Shown piece after piece: positions 24,661-32,924 of a stretch of DNA of 64,000 bases. Made by a program: the position numbers and the translations under genes. Source of the stretch: Enterobacter asburiae (GTDB lineage: Bacteria; Pseudomonadota; Gammaproteobacteria; Enterobacterales; Enterobacteriaceae); NCBI RefSeq assembly GCF_024599655.1, contig NZ_CP102247.1:4712001-4776000 (forward strand), written 5' to 3'. The notes under the pieces are model-generated. The model did not search any database. It was not told where the DNA came from and saw only the letters and a program-made list of their open reading frames with translations. How positions within the stretch are numbered: position 1 is the first letter of the stretch; the number at the start of each line of letters is the position of its first letter.

Positions 24661-24720
24661 CCCTCTCCCCCCCGGGGAGAGGGCTAGGGTGAGGGGAAAC
24701 GTTCCTCACCCCAGCCCTCT
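24661..24720. repeat. CCCTC/GAGGG palindromic repeats between mtlA and mtlD
   Basis: One full palindrome (CCCTCTCCCC facing GGGGAGAGGG, with the GGTGAGGGG tail, 24661-24696) is followed by an inverted half copy (CCTCACCCCAGCCCTCT, ending at 24720). They lie in the short space between mtlA and mtlD and would form a strong hairpin in the operon message, which could set a different level for the two genes. Confidence 0.75.
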
Positions 24721-24750
24721 CGGGTAAAAACATTGATGAAGGTTAATACT

Positions 24751-25899
24751 ATGAAAGCATTACATTTTGGCGCAGGTAATATCGGTCGTGGTTTTATCGG
24801 TAAACTGCTGGCAGACGCGGGCATTACGCTGACATTCGCCGATGTGAATCAGGTTGTCCTGGATGCCCTGAATGCGCGTCATAGCTATCAGGTACACGTG
24901 GTCGGTGAAAACGAGCAGGTTGAGACGGTATCCGGCGTCAACGCGGTCAGCAGCATCGGTGAAGACGTTATCGACCTGATCGCCAGCGTCGATCTGGTGA
25001 CCACGGCGGTCGGTCCGGTTGTCCTTGAGCGTATCGCTCCTGCGGTCGCGAAAGGCCTGGCAAAACGTAAAGCGCAGGGCATCGACACCCCGCTGAACAT
25101 CATCGCCTGCGAAAACATGGTGCGCGGCACCACGCAGCTGAAAGGCCACGTTCTTAACGCTGTAGCAGATGAAGACAAAGCCTGGGTTGAAGCGCACGTC
25201 GGGTTTGTGGATTCCGCCGTGGACCGCATCGTTCCGCCGTCTGAATCCGCCACCAACGACCCGCTGGAAGTGACCGTGGAAACCTTCAGCGAGTGGATCG
25301 TGGATAAAACCCAGTTTAAAGGCGCCCTGCCGACCATTCCGGGAATGGAATTAACCGATAACCTGATGGCATTTGTCGAACGCAAACTCTTCACGCTGAA
25401 CACCGGGCATGCTATAACCGCGTACCTCGGAAAATTGGCCGGTCATCAGACCATTCGTGACGCGATCCTCGATGAGAAGATCCGCGCGGTGGTAAAAGGG
25501 GCAATGGAAGAGAGCGGCGCGGTGCTGATCAAACGCTACGGTTTTGATGCTGATAAACACGCAGCATACATCCAGAAAATCCTCGGTCGCTTTGAAAACC
25601 CGTATCTGAAAGATGACGTTGAGCGCGTGGGCCGTCAGCCTCTTCGCAAACTGAGCGCGGGCGATCGCCTGATTAAGCCGCTGCTGGGCACGCTGGAATA
25701 CGGCCTGCCGCACGCCAACCTGGTGAAAGGGATTGCCGCTGCGATGCACTACCGCAGCGAGCAGGACCCGCAGGCGCAGGAACTGGCTCAGCTGATTGAT
25801 AACAAAGGCGCGCAGGCTGCGCTGGCGCAGATTTCCGGTCTGGACGCCAACAGCGACGTGGTTGTGGAGGCGGTTAACGCATACAACGCAACCAAATGA
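24751..25899 (+). CDS. mtlD: mannitol-1-phosphate 5-dehydrogenase
   Basis: Cytosolic NAD-dependent long-chain polyol dehydrogenase that oxidises mannitol 1-phosphate to fructose 6-phosphate. The 382-residue product equals E. coli MtlD in length. The N-terminal Rossmann motif is HFGAGNIGRG, and the catalytic K-x4-N-x3-H run is KLFTLNTGHA. The start is the ATG at 24751 (MKALHFG), with AAGG nine bases upstream; an earlier in-frame ATG at 24733 is not conserved. The stop overlaps the mtlR start. Confidence 0.97.
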   Translation: MKALHFGAGNIGRGFIGKLLADAGITLTFADVNQVVLDALNARHSYQVHVVGENEQVETVSGVNAVSSIGEDVIDLIASVDLVTTAVGPVVLERIAPAVAKGLAKRKAQGIDTPLNIIACENMVRGTTQLKGHVLNAVADEDKAWVEAHVGFVDSAVDRIVPPSESATNDPLEVTVETFSEWIVDKTQFKGALPTIPGMELTDNLMAFVERKLFTLNTGHAITAYLGKLAGHQTIRDAILDEKIRAVVKGAMEESGAVLIKRYGFDADKHAAYIQKILGRFENPYLKDDVERVGRQPLRKLSAGDRLIKPLLGTLEYGLPHANLVKGIAAAMHYRSEQDPQAQELAQLIDNKGAQAALAQISGLDANSDVVVEAVNAYNATK

Positions 25900-26486
25900 T
25901 GCACAGTGAGGCGCAGGTTAACCTGCGCCCAGATAATAGATTGTCAGATATGCAGGCAATAATGGAACAAACCCAGGCCTTTGAAAATCGTGTGCTTGAG
26001 CGTCTGAATGCTGGCAAAACCGTACGAAGTTTCCTGATTGCCGCCGTCGAGCTGTTAACCGAGGCGGTGAATATCCTGGTGCTTCAGGTGTTTCGCAAAG
26101 ACGACTACGCGGTAAAATATGCTGTAGAACCGTTACTGGACGGAGACGGACCGCTGGGCGATTTATCCGTGCGTCTGAAGCTGATTTATGGTCTTGGCGT
26201 GCTGAACCGGCAAGAGTATGAAGATGCGGAGCTGTTAATGGCGCTGCGCGAAGAACTCAATCATGACGGTAATGAGTATACCTTTACCGATGATGAGATC
26301 CTGGGGCCCTTCGGCGAGCTGCACTGCGTCACCGCGCTGCCCCCTGCTCCCCATTTTGATAACAGCGACCCTGAACTCTACGCGATGCAAAAGCTGCGTT
26401 ATCAACAGGTTGTCCGTTCCACGATGGTTCTCTCCCTGACTGAGCTGATTTCCCGAATCAGCTTAAAAAAAGCGTTTCAGAAGTAA
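25896..26486 (+). CDS. mtlR: mannitol operon repressor MtlR
   Basis: Repressor of the mtl operon, MtlR/YggD family, 196 residues and mainly helical. No classical helix-turn-helix is seen, which is typical of this family; it may act through other partners. Conserved blocks include LNAGKTVRSFLIAAVELLTEAVN and DDYAVKYAVEPLLDGDGPLGD. The start is one of two adjacent ATGs at 25896 and 25899 that overlap the mtlD TGA, so translation is coupled. Confidence 0.95.
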   Translation: MMHSEAQVNLRPDNRLSDMQAIMEQTQAFENRVLERLNAGKTVRSFLIAAVELLTEAVNILVLQVFRKDDYAVKYAVEPLLDGDGPLGDLSVRLKLIYGLGVLNRQEYEDAELLMALREELNHDGNEYTFTDDEILGPFGELHCVTALPPAPHFDNSDPELYAMQKLRYQQVVRSTMVLSLTELISRISLKKAFQK

Positions 26487-26544
26487 GCCTGCTCACATTG
26501 GTGTATCCTTCCCTGTAAATTCCCCGTTTTCAGAGTTATTTGTC

Positions 26545-26907
26545 ATGAAAGAAGTCGAAAAGAACGAAATTAAACGCCTGAGCGACCGCCTGGATCTGAT
26601 CCGCCACCAGATGGCTGGCCTGTCACTGGTTGATTCCGCCGAGAAGTACGCCGAGCTGGAAAAAGAAGCCGCCACGCTGGAAACAGAAATCGAGCGCCTG
26701 CGCGAAGTGAAAGGCCAGAAGCTGAGCAAAGAAGCGCAGAAGCTGATGAACATGCCTCACCGTCGCGCGATCACCAAAAAAGAGCAGGCCGACATGGGCA
26801 AGCTGAAGAAAAGCGTCCGTGGTCTGGTGGTAGTACACCCGATGACCGAACTTGGCCGCGAAATGGGCCTGAAAGAGATGACGGGTTTTTGTAAGACGGC
26901 GTTCTGA
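26545..26907 (+). CDS. yibL: DUF2810 ribosome-associated protein YibL
   Basis: A 120-residue, highly charged protein. The first 65 residues are predicted coiled coil by heptad reading (EKNEIKRLSDRLDLIRHQ, LEKEAATLETEIERLREVKGQ), followed by a basic segment (PHRRAITKKEQADMGKLKKS). The E. coli protein has been reported with ribosomes; the role is unknown. It lies between mtlR and lldP. The small gene yibT, present in E. coli beside yibL, is not seen here. Confidence 0.88.
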   Translation: MKEVEKNEIKRLSDRLDLIRHQMAGLSLVDSAEKYAELEKEAATLETEIERLREVKGQKLSKEAQKLMNMPHRRAITKKEQADMGKLKKSVRGLVVVHPMTELGREMGLKEMTGFCKTAF

Positions 26908-26915
26908 TACTTTTC

Positions 26916-27004
26916 CCCTCACCCTAACCCTCTCCCCATAGGGGCGAGGGGACTGTACGGTACTGTTTTCTCCCTCTCCCCGTGGGAGAGGGTCGGGGTG
27001 AGGG
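26916..27004. repeat. inverted pair of CCCTC/GAGGG palindromes
   Basis: The unit at 26916-26951 reads CCCTCACCCTAACCCTCTCC first and a GGGGCGAGGGG arm second. The unit at 26971-27004 reads the other way, ending GGGAGAGGGTCGGGGTGAGGG. The two units are inverted with respect to each other and separated by 19 bases, a layout like that of BIMEs built from REP units. Confidence 0.75.
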
Positions 27005-27026
27005 CACCAGGCCCCACCCCGCTTCA

Positions 27027-27042
27027 AATTGGCCCAACCAAT
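27027..27042. promoter_or_regulatory. LldR operator-like site O1
   Basis: AATTGGCCCAACCAAT contains the TTGG-N4-ACCAA inverted repeat of the FadR/LldR type and resembles the upstream LldR operator of E. coli. Together with the site at 27154-27169 it could allow looping by LldR across the lldP promoter. Confidence 0.65.
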
Positions 27043-27153
27043 CCCCCTTTTCTTTCTTCCCCGGTTCACAATTCCATTAATTCCGCTCACAAAACCATTG
27101 CTAGCTTATAACATCTGGTTAACCATTCATTGTCATTAACCCTACAACACAAC

Positions 27154-27169
27154 ATTGGCAGGACCACTT
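27154..27169. promoter_or_regulatory. LldR operator-like site O2
   Basis: ATTGGCAGGACCACTT has the TTGG-N4-ACCA arrangement of the first site, 127 bases downstream and close to the probable start of transcription, as in the two-operator lld system of E. coli. Confidence 0.6.
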
Positions 27170-27243
27170 TTACACAACCTGTGACGCAGAGTTGAGCGGA
27201 GACTCACCCGCAGCGCAGGCTGTCTGGTCCCCAGGAGACCTGC

Positions 27244-28899
27244 ATGAGCCTCTGGCAACAAAACTACGACCCGGCCGGTAATATCTGGCTGTCGAGCCTG
27301 ATCGCATCGCTTCCGATCCTGTTCTTCTTCTTTGCGCTGATTAAGCTCAAGCTGAAGGGCTACCTCGCCGCGACGTATACCGTTGCTATCGCCCTGATGG
27401 TGGCGCTGTTCTTCTATAAAATGCCGGTCGATCGCGCGCTGGCCTCCGTCGTCTACGGTTTCTTCTACGGCCTGTGGCCGATTGCGTGGATCATCATCGC
27501 GGCGGTCTTTGTCTATAAAATCTCGGTAAAAACCGGGCAGTTCGACATTATCCGCTCGTCGATTCTCTCCATCACGCCGGACCAGCGCCTGCAGATGCTG
27601 ATTGTCGGCTTCTCCTTCGGGGCGTTTCTGGAAGGTGCGGCAGGCTTTGGCGCACCGGTGGCGATCACCGCCGCGCTGCTGGTCGGTCTGGGCTTTAACC
27701 CGCTGTATGCCGCGGGACTGTGCCTGATTGTGAACACCGCGCCGGTGGCGTTTGGCGCGATGGGTATTCCGATTCTGGTAGCCGGACAGGTTACCGGGCT
27801 GGACAGCTTTGAGATCGGCCAGATGGTTGGCCGCCAGCTGCCCTTCCTGACCATTATCGTCCTGTTCTGGATCATGGCGATTATGGACGGCTGGCGCGGC
27901 GTGAAGGAGACCTGGCCTGCGGTGATGGTGGCGGGCGGTTCGTTCGCTATCGCCCAGTACCTCAGCTCGAATTTCCTTGGCCCGGAGCTGCCGGATATCA
28001 TCTCTTCCCTGGTGTCCCTGGTCTGTCTGACGCTGTTCCTGAAGCGCTGGCAGCCGGTACGTATTTTCCGCTTCGCCGACATGGGCGCCTCGCAGGTTGA
28101 TCAAACCCTGGCCCGCACAGGCTATACGGCAGGACAGGTGATCCGCGCCTGGTCGCCGTTCCTGTTCCTGACCGCAACGGTCACCCTGTGGAGCATCCCG
28201 CCGTTTAAAGCCCTGTTCGCGCCGGGCGGGGCGCTGTACGACATGGTGATTAATATTTCCGTGCCGTTCCTCGACAAGATGGTCGCCCGTATGCCGCCGG
28301 TGGTGCACGCCGCCACGCCGTATGCCGCGGTCTATAAATTCGACTGGTTCTCCGCCACCGGTACCGCCATCCTGTTTGCCGCACTCCTTTCCGTGGTGTG
28401 GCTGCGCATGAAGCCTGCGGCCGCGGTGCAGACCTTTGCGGCGACCATTAAAGAGCTGATGCTGCCGATTTACTCCATCGGCATGGTGCTGGCGTTCGCG
28501 TTTATCTCGAACTACTCCGGCCTCTCATCAACGCTGGCACTGGCGCTGGCCCATACCAGCCACGCCTTCACCTTCTTCTCGCCGTTCCTCGGCTGGCTGG
28601 GGGTGTTCCTGACCGGTTCCGATACCTCGTCTAACGCCCTGTTTGCCGCGCTGCAGGCAACGGCAGCCCAGCAGATTGGCGTATCGGACGTCCTGCTGGT
28701 GGCCGCGAATACCACCGGCGGCGTGACCGGGAAAATGATCTCTCCACAATCCATCGCCATTGCCTGTGCGGCGGTGGGACTGGTCGGTAAAGAGTCGGAT
28801 CTGTTCCGCTTTACCGTGAAACACAGCCTGATATTCACCTGCATGGTGGGGGTGATCACCACCCTGCAGGCCTATGTCTTAACCTGGATGATCCCATGA
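27244..28899 (+). CDS. lldP: L-lactate permease
   Basis: Inner-membrane proton symporter for L-lactate, also D-lactate and glycolate, of the LctP family. The 551 residues equal the E. coli length. The chain is almost wholly hydrophobic with about a dozen or more helices; the family segments FGAFLEGAAGFGAPVAI and GSDTSSNALFAALQATAA are conserved. AGGAG stands seven bases before the ATG at 27244. Its stop overlaps the lldR start by four bases. Expression should be repressed by LldR and relieved by L-lactate. Confidence 0.97.
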   Translation: MSLWQQNYDPAGNIWLSSLIASLPILFFFFALIKLKLKGYLAATYTVAIALMVALFFYKMPVDRALASVVYGFFYGLWPIAWIIIAAVFVYKISVKTGQFDIIRSSILSITPDQRLQMLIVGFSFGAFLEGAAGFGAPVAITAALLVGLGFNPLYAAGLCLIVNTAPVAFGAMGIPILVAGQVTGLDSFEIGQMVGRQLPFLTIIVLFWIMAIMDGWRGVKETWPAVMVAGGSFAIAQYLSSNFLGPELPDIISSLVSLVCLTLFLKRWQPVRIFRFADMGASQVDQTLARTGYTAGQVIRAWSPFLFLTATVTLWSIPPFKALFAPGGALYDMVINISVPFLDKMVARMPPVVHAATPYAAVYKFDWFSATGTAILFAALLSVVWLRMKPAAAVQTFAATIKELMLPIYSIGMVLAFAFISNYSGLSSTLALALAHTSHAFTFFSPFLGWLGVFLTGSDTSSNALFAALQATAAQQIGVSDVLLVAANTTGGVTGKMISPQSIAIACAAVGLVGKESDLFRFTVKHSLIFTCMVGVITTLQAYVLTWMIP

Positions 28900-29669
28900 T
28901 AGTGATGCCCAGACGCCTGTCCGACGAGATTGCCTCTCGCGTGCGGGCGCTGATTGAAGAACAACAGCTGGAAGCGGGCATGAAGCTGCCCGCCGAACGC
29001 CAGCTCGCCGCCCAGCTTGGCGTGTCGCGCAATTCACTGCGCGAGGCGCTGGCGACGCTGGTCAGCGAAGGGGTGCTGCTGAGCCGTCGCGGCGGCGGCA
29101 CCTTTGTGCGCTGGCAGCATGACGGCTGGTCCGAGCAAAACATCGTTCAGCCGCTAAAGACGCTGATGGAGAACGACCCGGACTACAGCTTCGACATCCT
29201 TGAAGCGCGTCACGCCATCGAAACCAGTACCGCCTGGCACGCGGCCATGCGGGCAACCGACGCCGACAAAGAGAAACTCATCGCCTGCTTTGAGGCCACG
29301 CAAAGCAGCGACCCGGATATCGCCTCCCAGGCGGACGTCCGTTTTCACCTGGCGATTGCCGAGGCGTCGCACAACGTGGTGCTGCTCCAGACCATGCGCG
29401 GGTTCTTCGACCTGCTGCAATCCTCCGTTAAACAGAGCCGCCAGCGCATGTATCTGGTTCCGCCGGTGTTTGCCCAGCTGACCGAACAGCACGAGGCGGT
29501 GCTCAACGCCATTCTGGCCGGTGATGCCGAGGCCGCTCGTAAAGCGATGATGGCGCATCTCGGCTTCGTGCACACCACCATTAAACGATTCGATGAAGAC
29601 CAGGCCCGACAGGCGCGTATTACCCGTCTGCCTGGCGACAGTGATATTTCCAGGGAGAACAAAGCATGA
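28896..29669 (+). CDS. lldR: GntR-family regulator of L-lactate use
   Basis: FadR-subfamily GntR regulator of 257 residues. The N-terminal winged helix (about residues 5-72, LPAERQLAAQLGVSRNSLREALATL) precedes an FCD ligand-binding domain with conserved histidines (FHLAIAEASHN, QHEAVLNAILAGD) for metal and L-lactate. The gene lies in the middle of the operon it controls and overlaps both neighbours by four bases, so its amount rises with the operon. Two operator-like sites are upstream of lldP. Confidence 0.96.
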   Translation: MIVMPRRLSDEIASRVRALIEEQQLEAGMKLPAERQLAAQLGVSRNSLREALATLVSEGVLLSRRGGGTFVRWQHDGWSEQNIVQPLKTLMENDPDYSFDILEARHAIETSTAWHAAMRATDADKEKLIACFEATQSSDPDIASQADVRFHLAIAEASHNVVLLQTMRGFFDLLQSSVKQSRQRMYLVPPVFAQLTEQHEAVLNAILAGDAEAARKAMMAHLGFVHTTIKRFDEDQARQARITRLPGDSDISRENKA

Positions 29670-30853
29670 TTATTTCAGCAGCCAGTGACTATCGCGCCGC
29701 GGCGCAGCGCATTTTGCCCCCGTTCCTGTTCCACTATATCGACGGCGGGGCGTATGCCGAATACACCCTGCGCCGCAACGTGGAAGATCTGTCGGAGGTG
29801 GCTCTGCGCCAGCGCGTGCTGAAGAATATGTCTGACCTGAGCCTTGAGACGAAGCTGTTCAACGAAACGCTCTCCATGCCGGTGGCGCTCGCGCCTGTAG
29901 GCTTATGCGGGATGTATGCCCGCCGTGGCGAAGTGCAGGCCGCCGCTGCGGCGGATGCCAAAGGCATTCCGTTTACCCTTTCCACCGTGTCCGTCTGCCC
30001 GATTGAAGAGGTCGCCCCGACCATCAAGCGCCCGATGTGGTTCCAGCTGTACGTCCTGCGGGATCGCGGCTTTATGCGTAACGCGCTCGAGCGCGCGAAA
30101 GCGGCGGGCTGCTCCACGCTGGTCTTTACCGTCGATATGCCGACCCCCGGCGCGCGCTACCGCGATGCGCACTCCGGCATGAGCGGCCCGAACGCTGCGC
30201 TCCGTCGTTACTTGCAGGCCGTGACCCACCCGCAGTGGGCGTGGGATGTCGGGCTGAACGGTCGTCCGCACGATCTCGGGAATATCTCGGCTTACCTCGG
30301 CAAACCGACCGGGCTGGAGGATTACATCGGCTGGCTGGCGAACAACTTCGATCCGTCGATCTCGTGGAAGGACCTTGAGTGGATCCGCGAGTTCTGGGAC
30401 GGCCCGATGGTGATCAAAGGGATCCTAGATCCGGAAGATGCCCGCGACGCGGTACGCTTTGGCGCAGACGGGATTGTGGTTTCTAACCACGGCGGACGCC
30501 AGCTCGACGGGGTGCTCTCCTCCGCACGCGCCCTGCCGGCCATCGCCGATGCGGTGAAAGGCGATATCGCCATCCTGGCCGACAGCGGCATCCGCAACGG
30601 GCTGGACGTGGTGCGAATGATTGCGCTGGGCGCCGACAGCGTACTGCTGGGGCGTGCGTATCTGTATGCGCTGGCGACGGCGGGCCAGGCGGGCGTGGCG
30701 AATCTGCTCAACCTGATCGAAAAAGAGATGAAGGTGGCGATGACGCTGACCGGCGCGAAAACGATCGGTGAAATCAGTAAGGATTCCCTGGTGCAGGAGT
30801 TAAGCAAATTACCGGCGGCGCTGGCTCCCCTTGCTCAGGGAAACGCGGCCTGA
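29666..30853 (+). CDS. lldD: FMN-dependent L-lactate dehydrogenase
   Basis: Membrane-associated quinone-linked enzyme of the alpha-hydroxy acid dehydrogenase family that oxidises L-lactate to pyruvate under respiration. The 395-residue product shows the catalytic base H275 in SNHGGRQLDG, the FMN-binding block LADSGIRNGLDVVRMIALGAD and the N-terminal FHYIDGGAYAEYTLRRN. The start overlaps the lldR stop by four bases. A strong factor-independent terminator at 30883-30912 closes the operon. Confidence 0.97.
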   Translation: MIISAASDYRAAAQRILPPFLFHYIDGGAYAEYTLRRNVEDLSEVALRQRVLKNMSDLSLETKLFNETLSMPVALAPVGLCGMYARRGEVQAAAAADAKGIPFTLSTVSVCPIEEVAPTIKRPMWFQLYVLRDRGFMRNALERAKAAGCSTLVFTVDMPTPGARYRDAHSGMSGPNAALRRYLQAVTHPQWAWDVGLNGRPHDLGNISAYLGKPTGLEDYIGWLANNFDPSISWKDLEWIREFWDGPMVIKGILDPEDARDAVRFGADGIVVSNHGGRQLDGVLSSARALPAIADAVKGDIAILADSGIRNGLDVVRMIALGADSVLLGRAYLYALATAGQAGVANLLNLIEKEMKVAMTLTGAKTIGEISKDSLVQELSKLPAALAPLAQGNAA

Positions 30854-30882
30854 CCTTCTCCGGTTAACCCCCCCTTTCTCAT

Positions 30883-30912
30883 GCGCCCGATTTTCCCCTC
30901 GGGCGCTTTTTT
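30883..30912 (+). terminator. rho-independent terminator of lldPRD
   Basis: GCGCCCGA / TCGGGCGC forms a perfect eight-pair stem with loop TTTTCCCC and is followed by six T residues. It stands 30 bases after the lldD stop. Confidence 0.92.
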
Positions 30913-31035
30913 ATGCCAAAAATAACATCCAGATAACATATTGGATAAGAAAATTTGACATCCACCCGCCGTCAGCAATTGTATAGACAAGCAAATACAA
31001 GAACACAAAAACAACATCAGATCGGAGTGGAGCGT

Positions 31036-32376
31036 ATGGCGTATTCAGGTAAGGTGGATATTCAGCAGGTGATCGATGAGAGTCCCTTTTCAGGGTTTCA
31101 CTGGCTGCTCATTGTGCTGGGCTTTCTGGTTCTGGCGATCGATGGTTTTGATACGGCAGCGATGGGTTACATCGCGCCTACGCTGTCGGCAGAATGGGGG
31201 ATACACAAACAGGATCTGGGGCCGGTGCTGAGCGCAGCGCTGCTGGGGCTGTCGCTGGGCGCGCTGATTGCCGGTCCGGTATCTGACCGGATGGGGCGCA
31301 AGCGGGTGCTGGTCTTTTCGTGTCTGTTCTTCGGCCTTGCGAGCCTGGGGACGGCCTGGGCGCAAAGTCTGAATACGCTCACGCTGTGGCGCTTTCTGAC
31401 GGGCCTGGGCCTCGGCGCCGCAATGCCTAACGCCATCACGCTTATCTCCGAGTTTGCCCCCCAGCGCTGTCGCGCCATGGCGATCAATACCATGTACTGC
31501 GGCTTCCCTCTGGGCGCGGCGGGCGGCGGCGCGATCTCTTCCTGGCTAATCCCCCACCACGGCTGGCGAAGCGTGCTGCTGACCGGGGCGATTGCTCCGC
31601 TGGTTTTAACCCTGCTGCTGGCGCTGTTTTTACCGGAGTCCGTGAAGTTTCTGGTGCAGCGCGGAAAGGACGTCATGCAGGTCCGCCGCATCGCCAGCCG
31701 GTTTGCCCGCAGCACGCTGGATAGCGTCACGGGCTTTTTCCTCGCGGAGGAGAAAGTCGCGTCTAAAAAAGGGAGCGTGTCGCAGCTGTTTTCCATGCCC
31801 TGGCTGCCCGGCACCCTGATGCTGTGGGTGACCTATTTTATGGGCCTGGTCATTTACTATGTCCTGCTGAGCTGGATGCCAACGCTGATGCAGGGGATGG
31901 GTTATGCTCTGGCGGAATCCGCCTGGCTCACCTCGCTGTTCACCTTCGGCGGCACCGCAGGCATTCTGCTCGCGGGCTGGATGATGGACCGCTGGGAAGC
32001 GCACCGGGTGGTTGCGGGTGGTTTCGTGCTGACAATGGGCCTTATTCTTTTGCTTGGCATTGAGCATAACCATATCGCCCTGTTTGGCGGGTTGATTTTC
32101 CTGATGGGGATCGCGATGAACGGCGCGCAATCGGGCATGCAAACCCTGGCCGCCACCTTTTACCCTACCGAGTGCCGCGCGACGGGCATCGCCTGGATGC
32201 AGGGGATCGGCCGCTTTGGCGGCGTGGCGGGAACCATGACCAGCGCCCAGCTTCTTTCTATGCAGTGGCAGGCAGACAGTATTTTAATGATCCTCAGCGT
32301 GCCCGCTCTGGTGGCCGCTGCGGCAACCGTCTACAAAATGCTGTACAGCCGCTCGCAGGAACCCGGCGTCGCGTAG
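31036..32376 (+). CDS. MFS transporter, aromatic acid:H+ symporter (AAHS) family
   Basis: Inner-membrane permease of 446 residues with 12 predicted helices. The AAHS signature DGFDTAAMGYIAPTL in helix 1 and the loop GPVSDRMGRKRVL between helices 2 and 3 are clear, as in PcaK, BenK and MhpT, which import aromatic acids. The substrate here is unknown; no aromatic catabolic genes lie nearby. The ATG at 31036 follows GGAGTGGAGCGT. It sits between the lld operon terminator and trmL. E. coli K-12 has no such gene between lldD and trmL, so it is likely an addition in this lineage. Confidence 0.85.
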   Translation: MAYSGKVDIQQVIDESPFSGFHWLLIVLGFLVLAIDGFDTAAMGYIAPTLSAEWGIHKQDLGPVLSAALLGLSLGALIAGPVSDRMGRKRVLVFSCLFFGLASLGTAWAQSLNTLTLWRFLTGLGLGAAMPNAITLISEFAPQRCRAMAINTMYCGFPLGAAGGGAISSWLIPHHGWRSVLLTGAIAPLVLTLLLALFLPESVKFLVQRGKDVMQVRRIASRFARSTLDSVTGFFLAEEKVASKKGSVSQLFSMPWLPGTLMLWVTYFMGLVIYYVLLSWMPTLMQGMGYALAESAWLTSLFTFGGTAGILLAGWMMDRWEAHRVVAGGFVLTMGLILLLGIEHNHIALFGGLIFLMGIAMNGAQSGMQTLAATFYPTECRATGIAWMQGIGRFGGVAGTMTSAQLLSMQWQADSILMILSVPALVAAAATVYKMLYSRSQEPGVA

Positions 32377-32421
32377 TTCCTCTCTTTTCTGCTATTCTGC
32401 CCCCGCAATTAAGGGGGCAGC

Positions 32422-32892
32422 ATGCTTAACATCGTTTTATTCGAACCAGAAATTCCGCCGAATACCGGCAATATCATCCGCCTGTGTGCAAACACCGGTT
32501 TTCGTCTGCATATCATTGAGCCGATGGGCTTTACGTGGGACGACAAACGTCTGCGTCGCGCAGGGCTGGATTATCATGAATTTACCGCCGTCGTTCGCCA
32601 TCACGATTACGCCGCGTTTCTGGAAGCAGAGAAGCCGCAGCGCATGTTCGCCCTGACCACCAAAGGCACGCCAGCGCATAGCGCCGTGAGCTATCAGGCA
32701 GGTGACTATCTGATGTTTGGCCCGGAAACCCGCGGCCTGCCAGCCACGATCCTGGATGCCCTGCCCGCCGAGCAGAAAATCCGTATTCCGATGATGCCGG
32801 ACAGCCGCAGCATGAACCTGTCGAACGCGGTGTCGGTGGTGGTGTATGAAGCCTGGCGCCAACTGGGGTATGCGGGCGCCATATTACGGTAG
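32422..32892 (+). CDS. trmL: tRNA (cytidine/uridine-34 2'-O) methyltransferase
   Basis: SPOUT-family enzyme that methylates the wobble nucleotide of the two tRNA(Leu) isoacceptors using S-adenosylmethionine. The 156-residue chain shows the N-terminal NTGNIIRLCANTG, the knot segments LMFGPETRGLP and IPMMPDSRSMNLSNAVSVV typical of SpoU/TrmL. AAGGGGGCAGC precedes the ATG. It is convergent with cysE, with a REP unit in between. Confidence 0.95.
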   Translation: MLNIVLFEPEIPPNTGNIIRLCANTGFRLHIIEPMGFTWDDKRLRRAGLDYHEFTAVVRHHDYAAFLEAEKPQRMFALTTKGTPAHSAVSYQAGDYLMFGPETRGLPATILDALPAEQKIRIPMMPDSRSMNLSNAVSVVVYEAWRQLGYAGAILR

Positions 32893-32918
32893 GCCCGGTA
32901 AGCGCAGCGCCACCGGGC
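32893..32918. repeat. REP element between trmL and cysE
   Basis: GCCCGGTAAGC...GCCACCGGGC forms a single REP hairpin between the convergent ends of trmL and cysE, where it may serve both genes as a 3' end structure. Confidence 0.82.
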
Positions 32919-32924
32919 AAAATA

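Larger units (their letters stand above)
26908..27243. other. yibL-lldP intergenic region
   Basis: 336 bases without a gene. The left half holds two CCCTC palindromes in opposite orientation (26916-26951 and 26971-27004). The right half holds the lldP control region with two LldR-like operators. A GTTAACC/CATTAACCC pair around 27118-27142 resembles ArcA-P binding repeats, which would fit aerobic control of lactate use, but the match is loose. Confidence 0.7.

Noticed and set aside
22745..24733. 662-codon open frame on the minus strand opposite mtlA
   Set aside because: It mirrors the highly biased codons of mtlA, has histidine- and arginine-rich unrelated sequence, and mtlA is certain on the plus strand.
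27142..28308. 388-codon open frame on the minus strand opposite lldP
   Set aside because: The product is an arginine/glutamine-rich low-complexity chain typical of the reverse complement of membrane protein codons.
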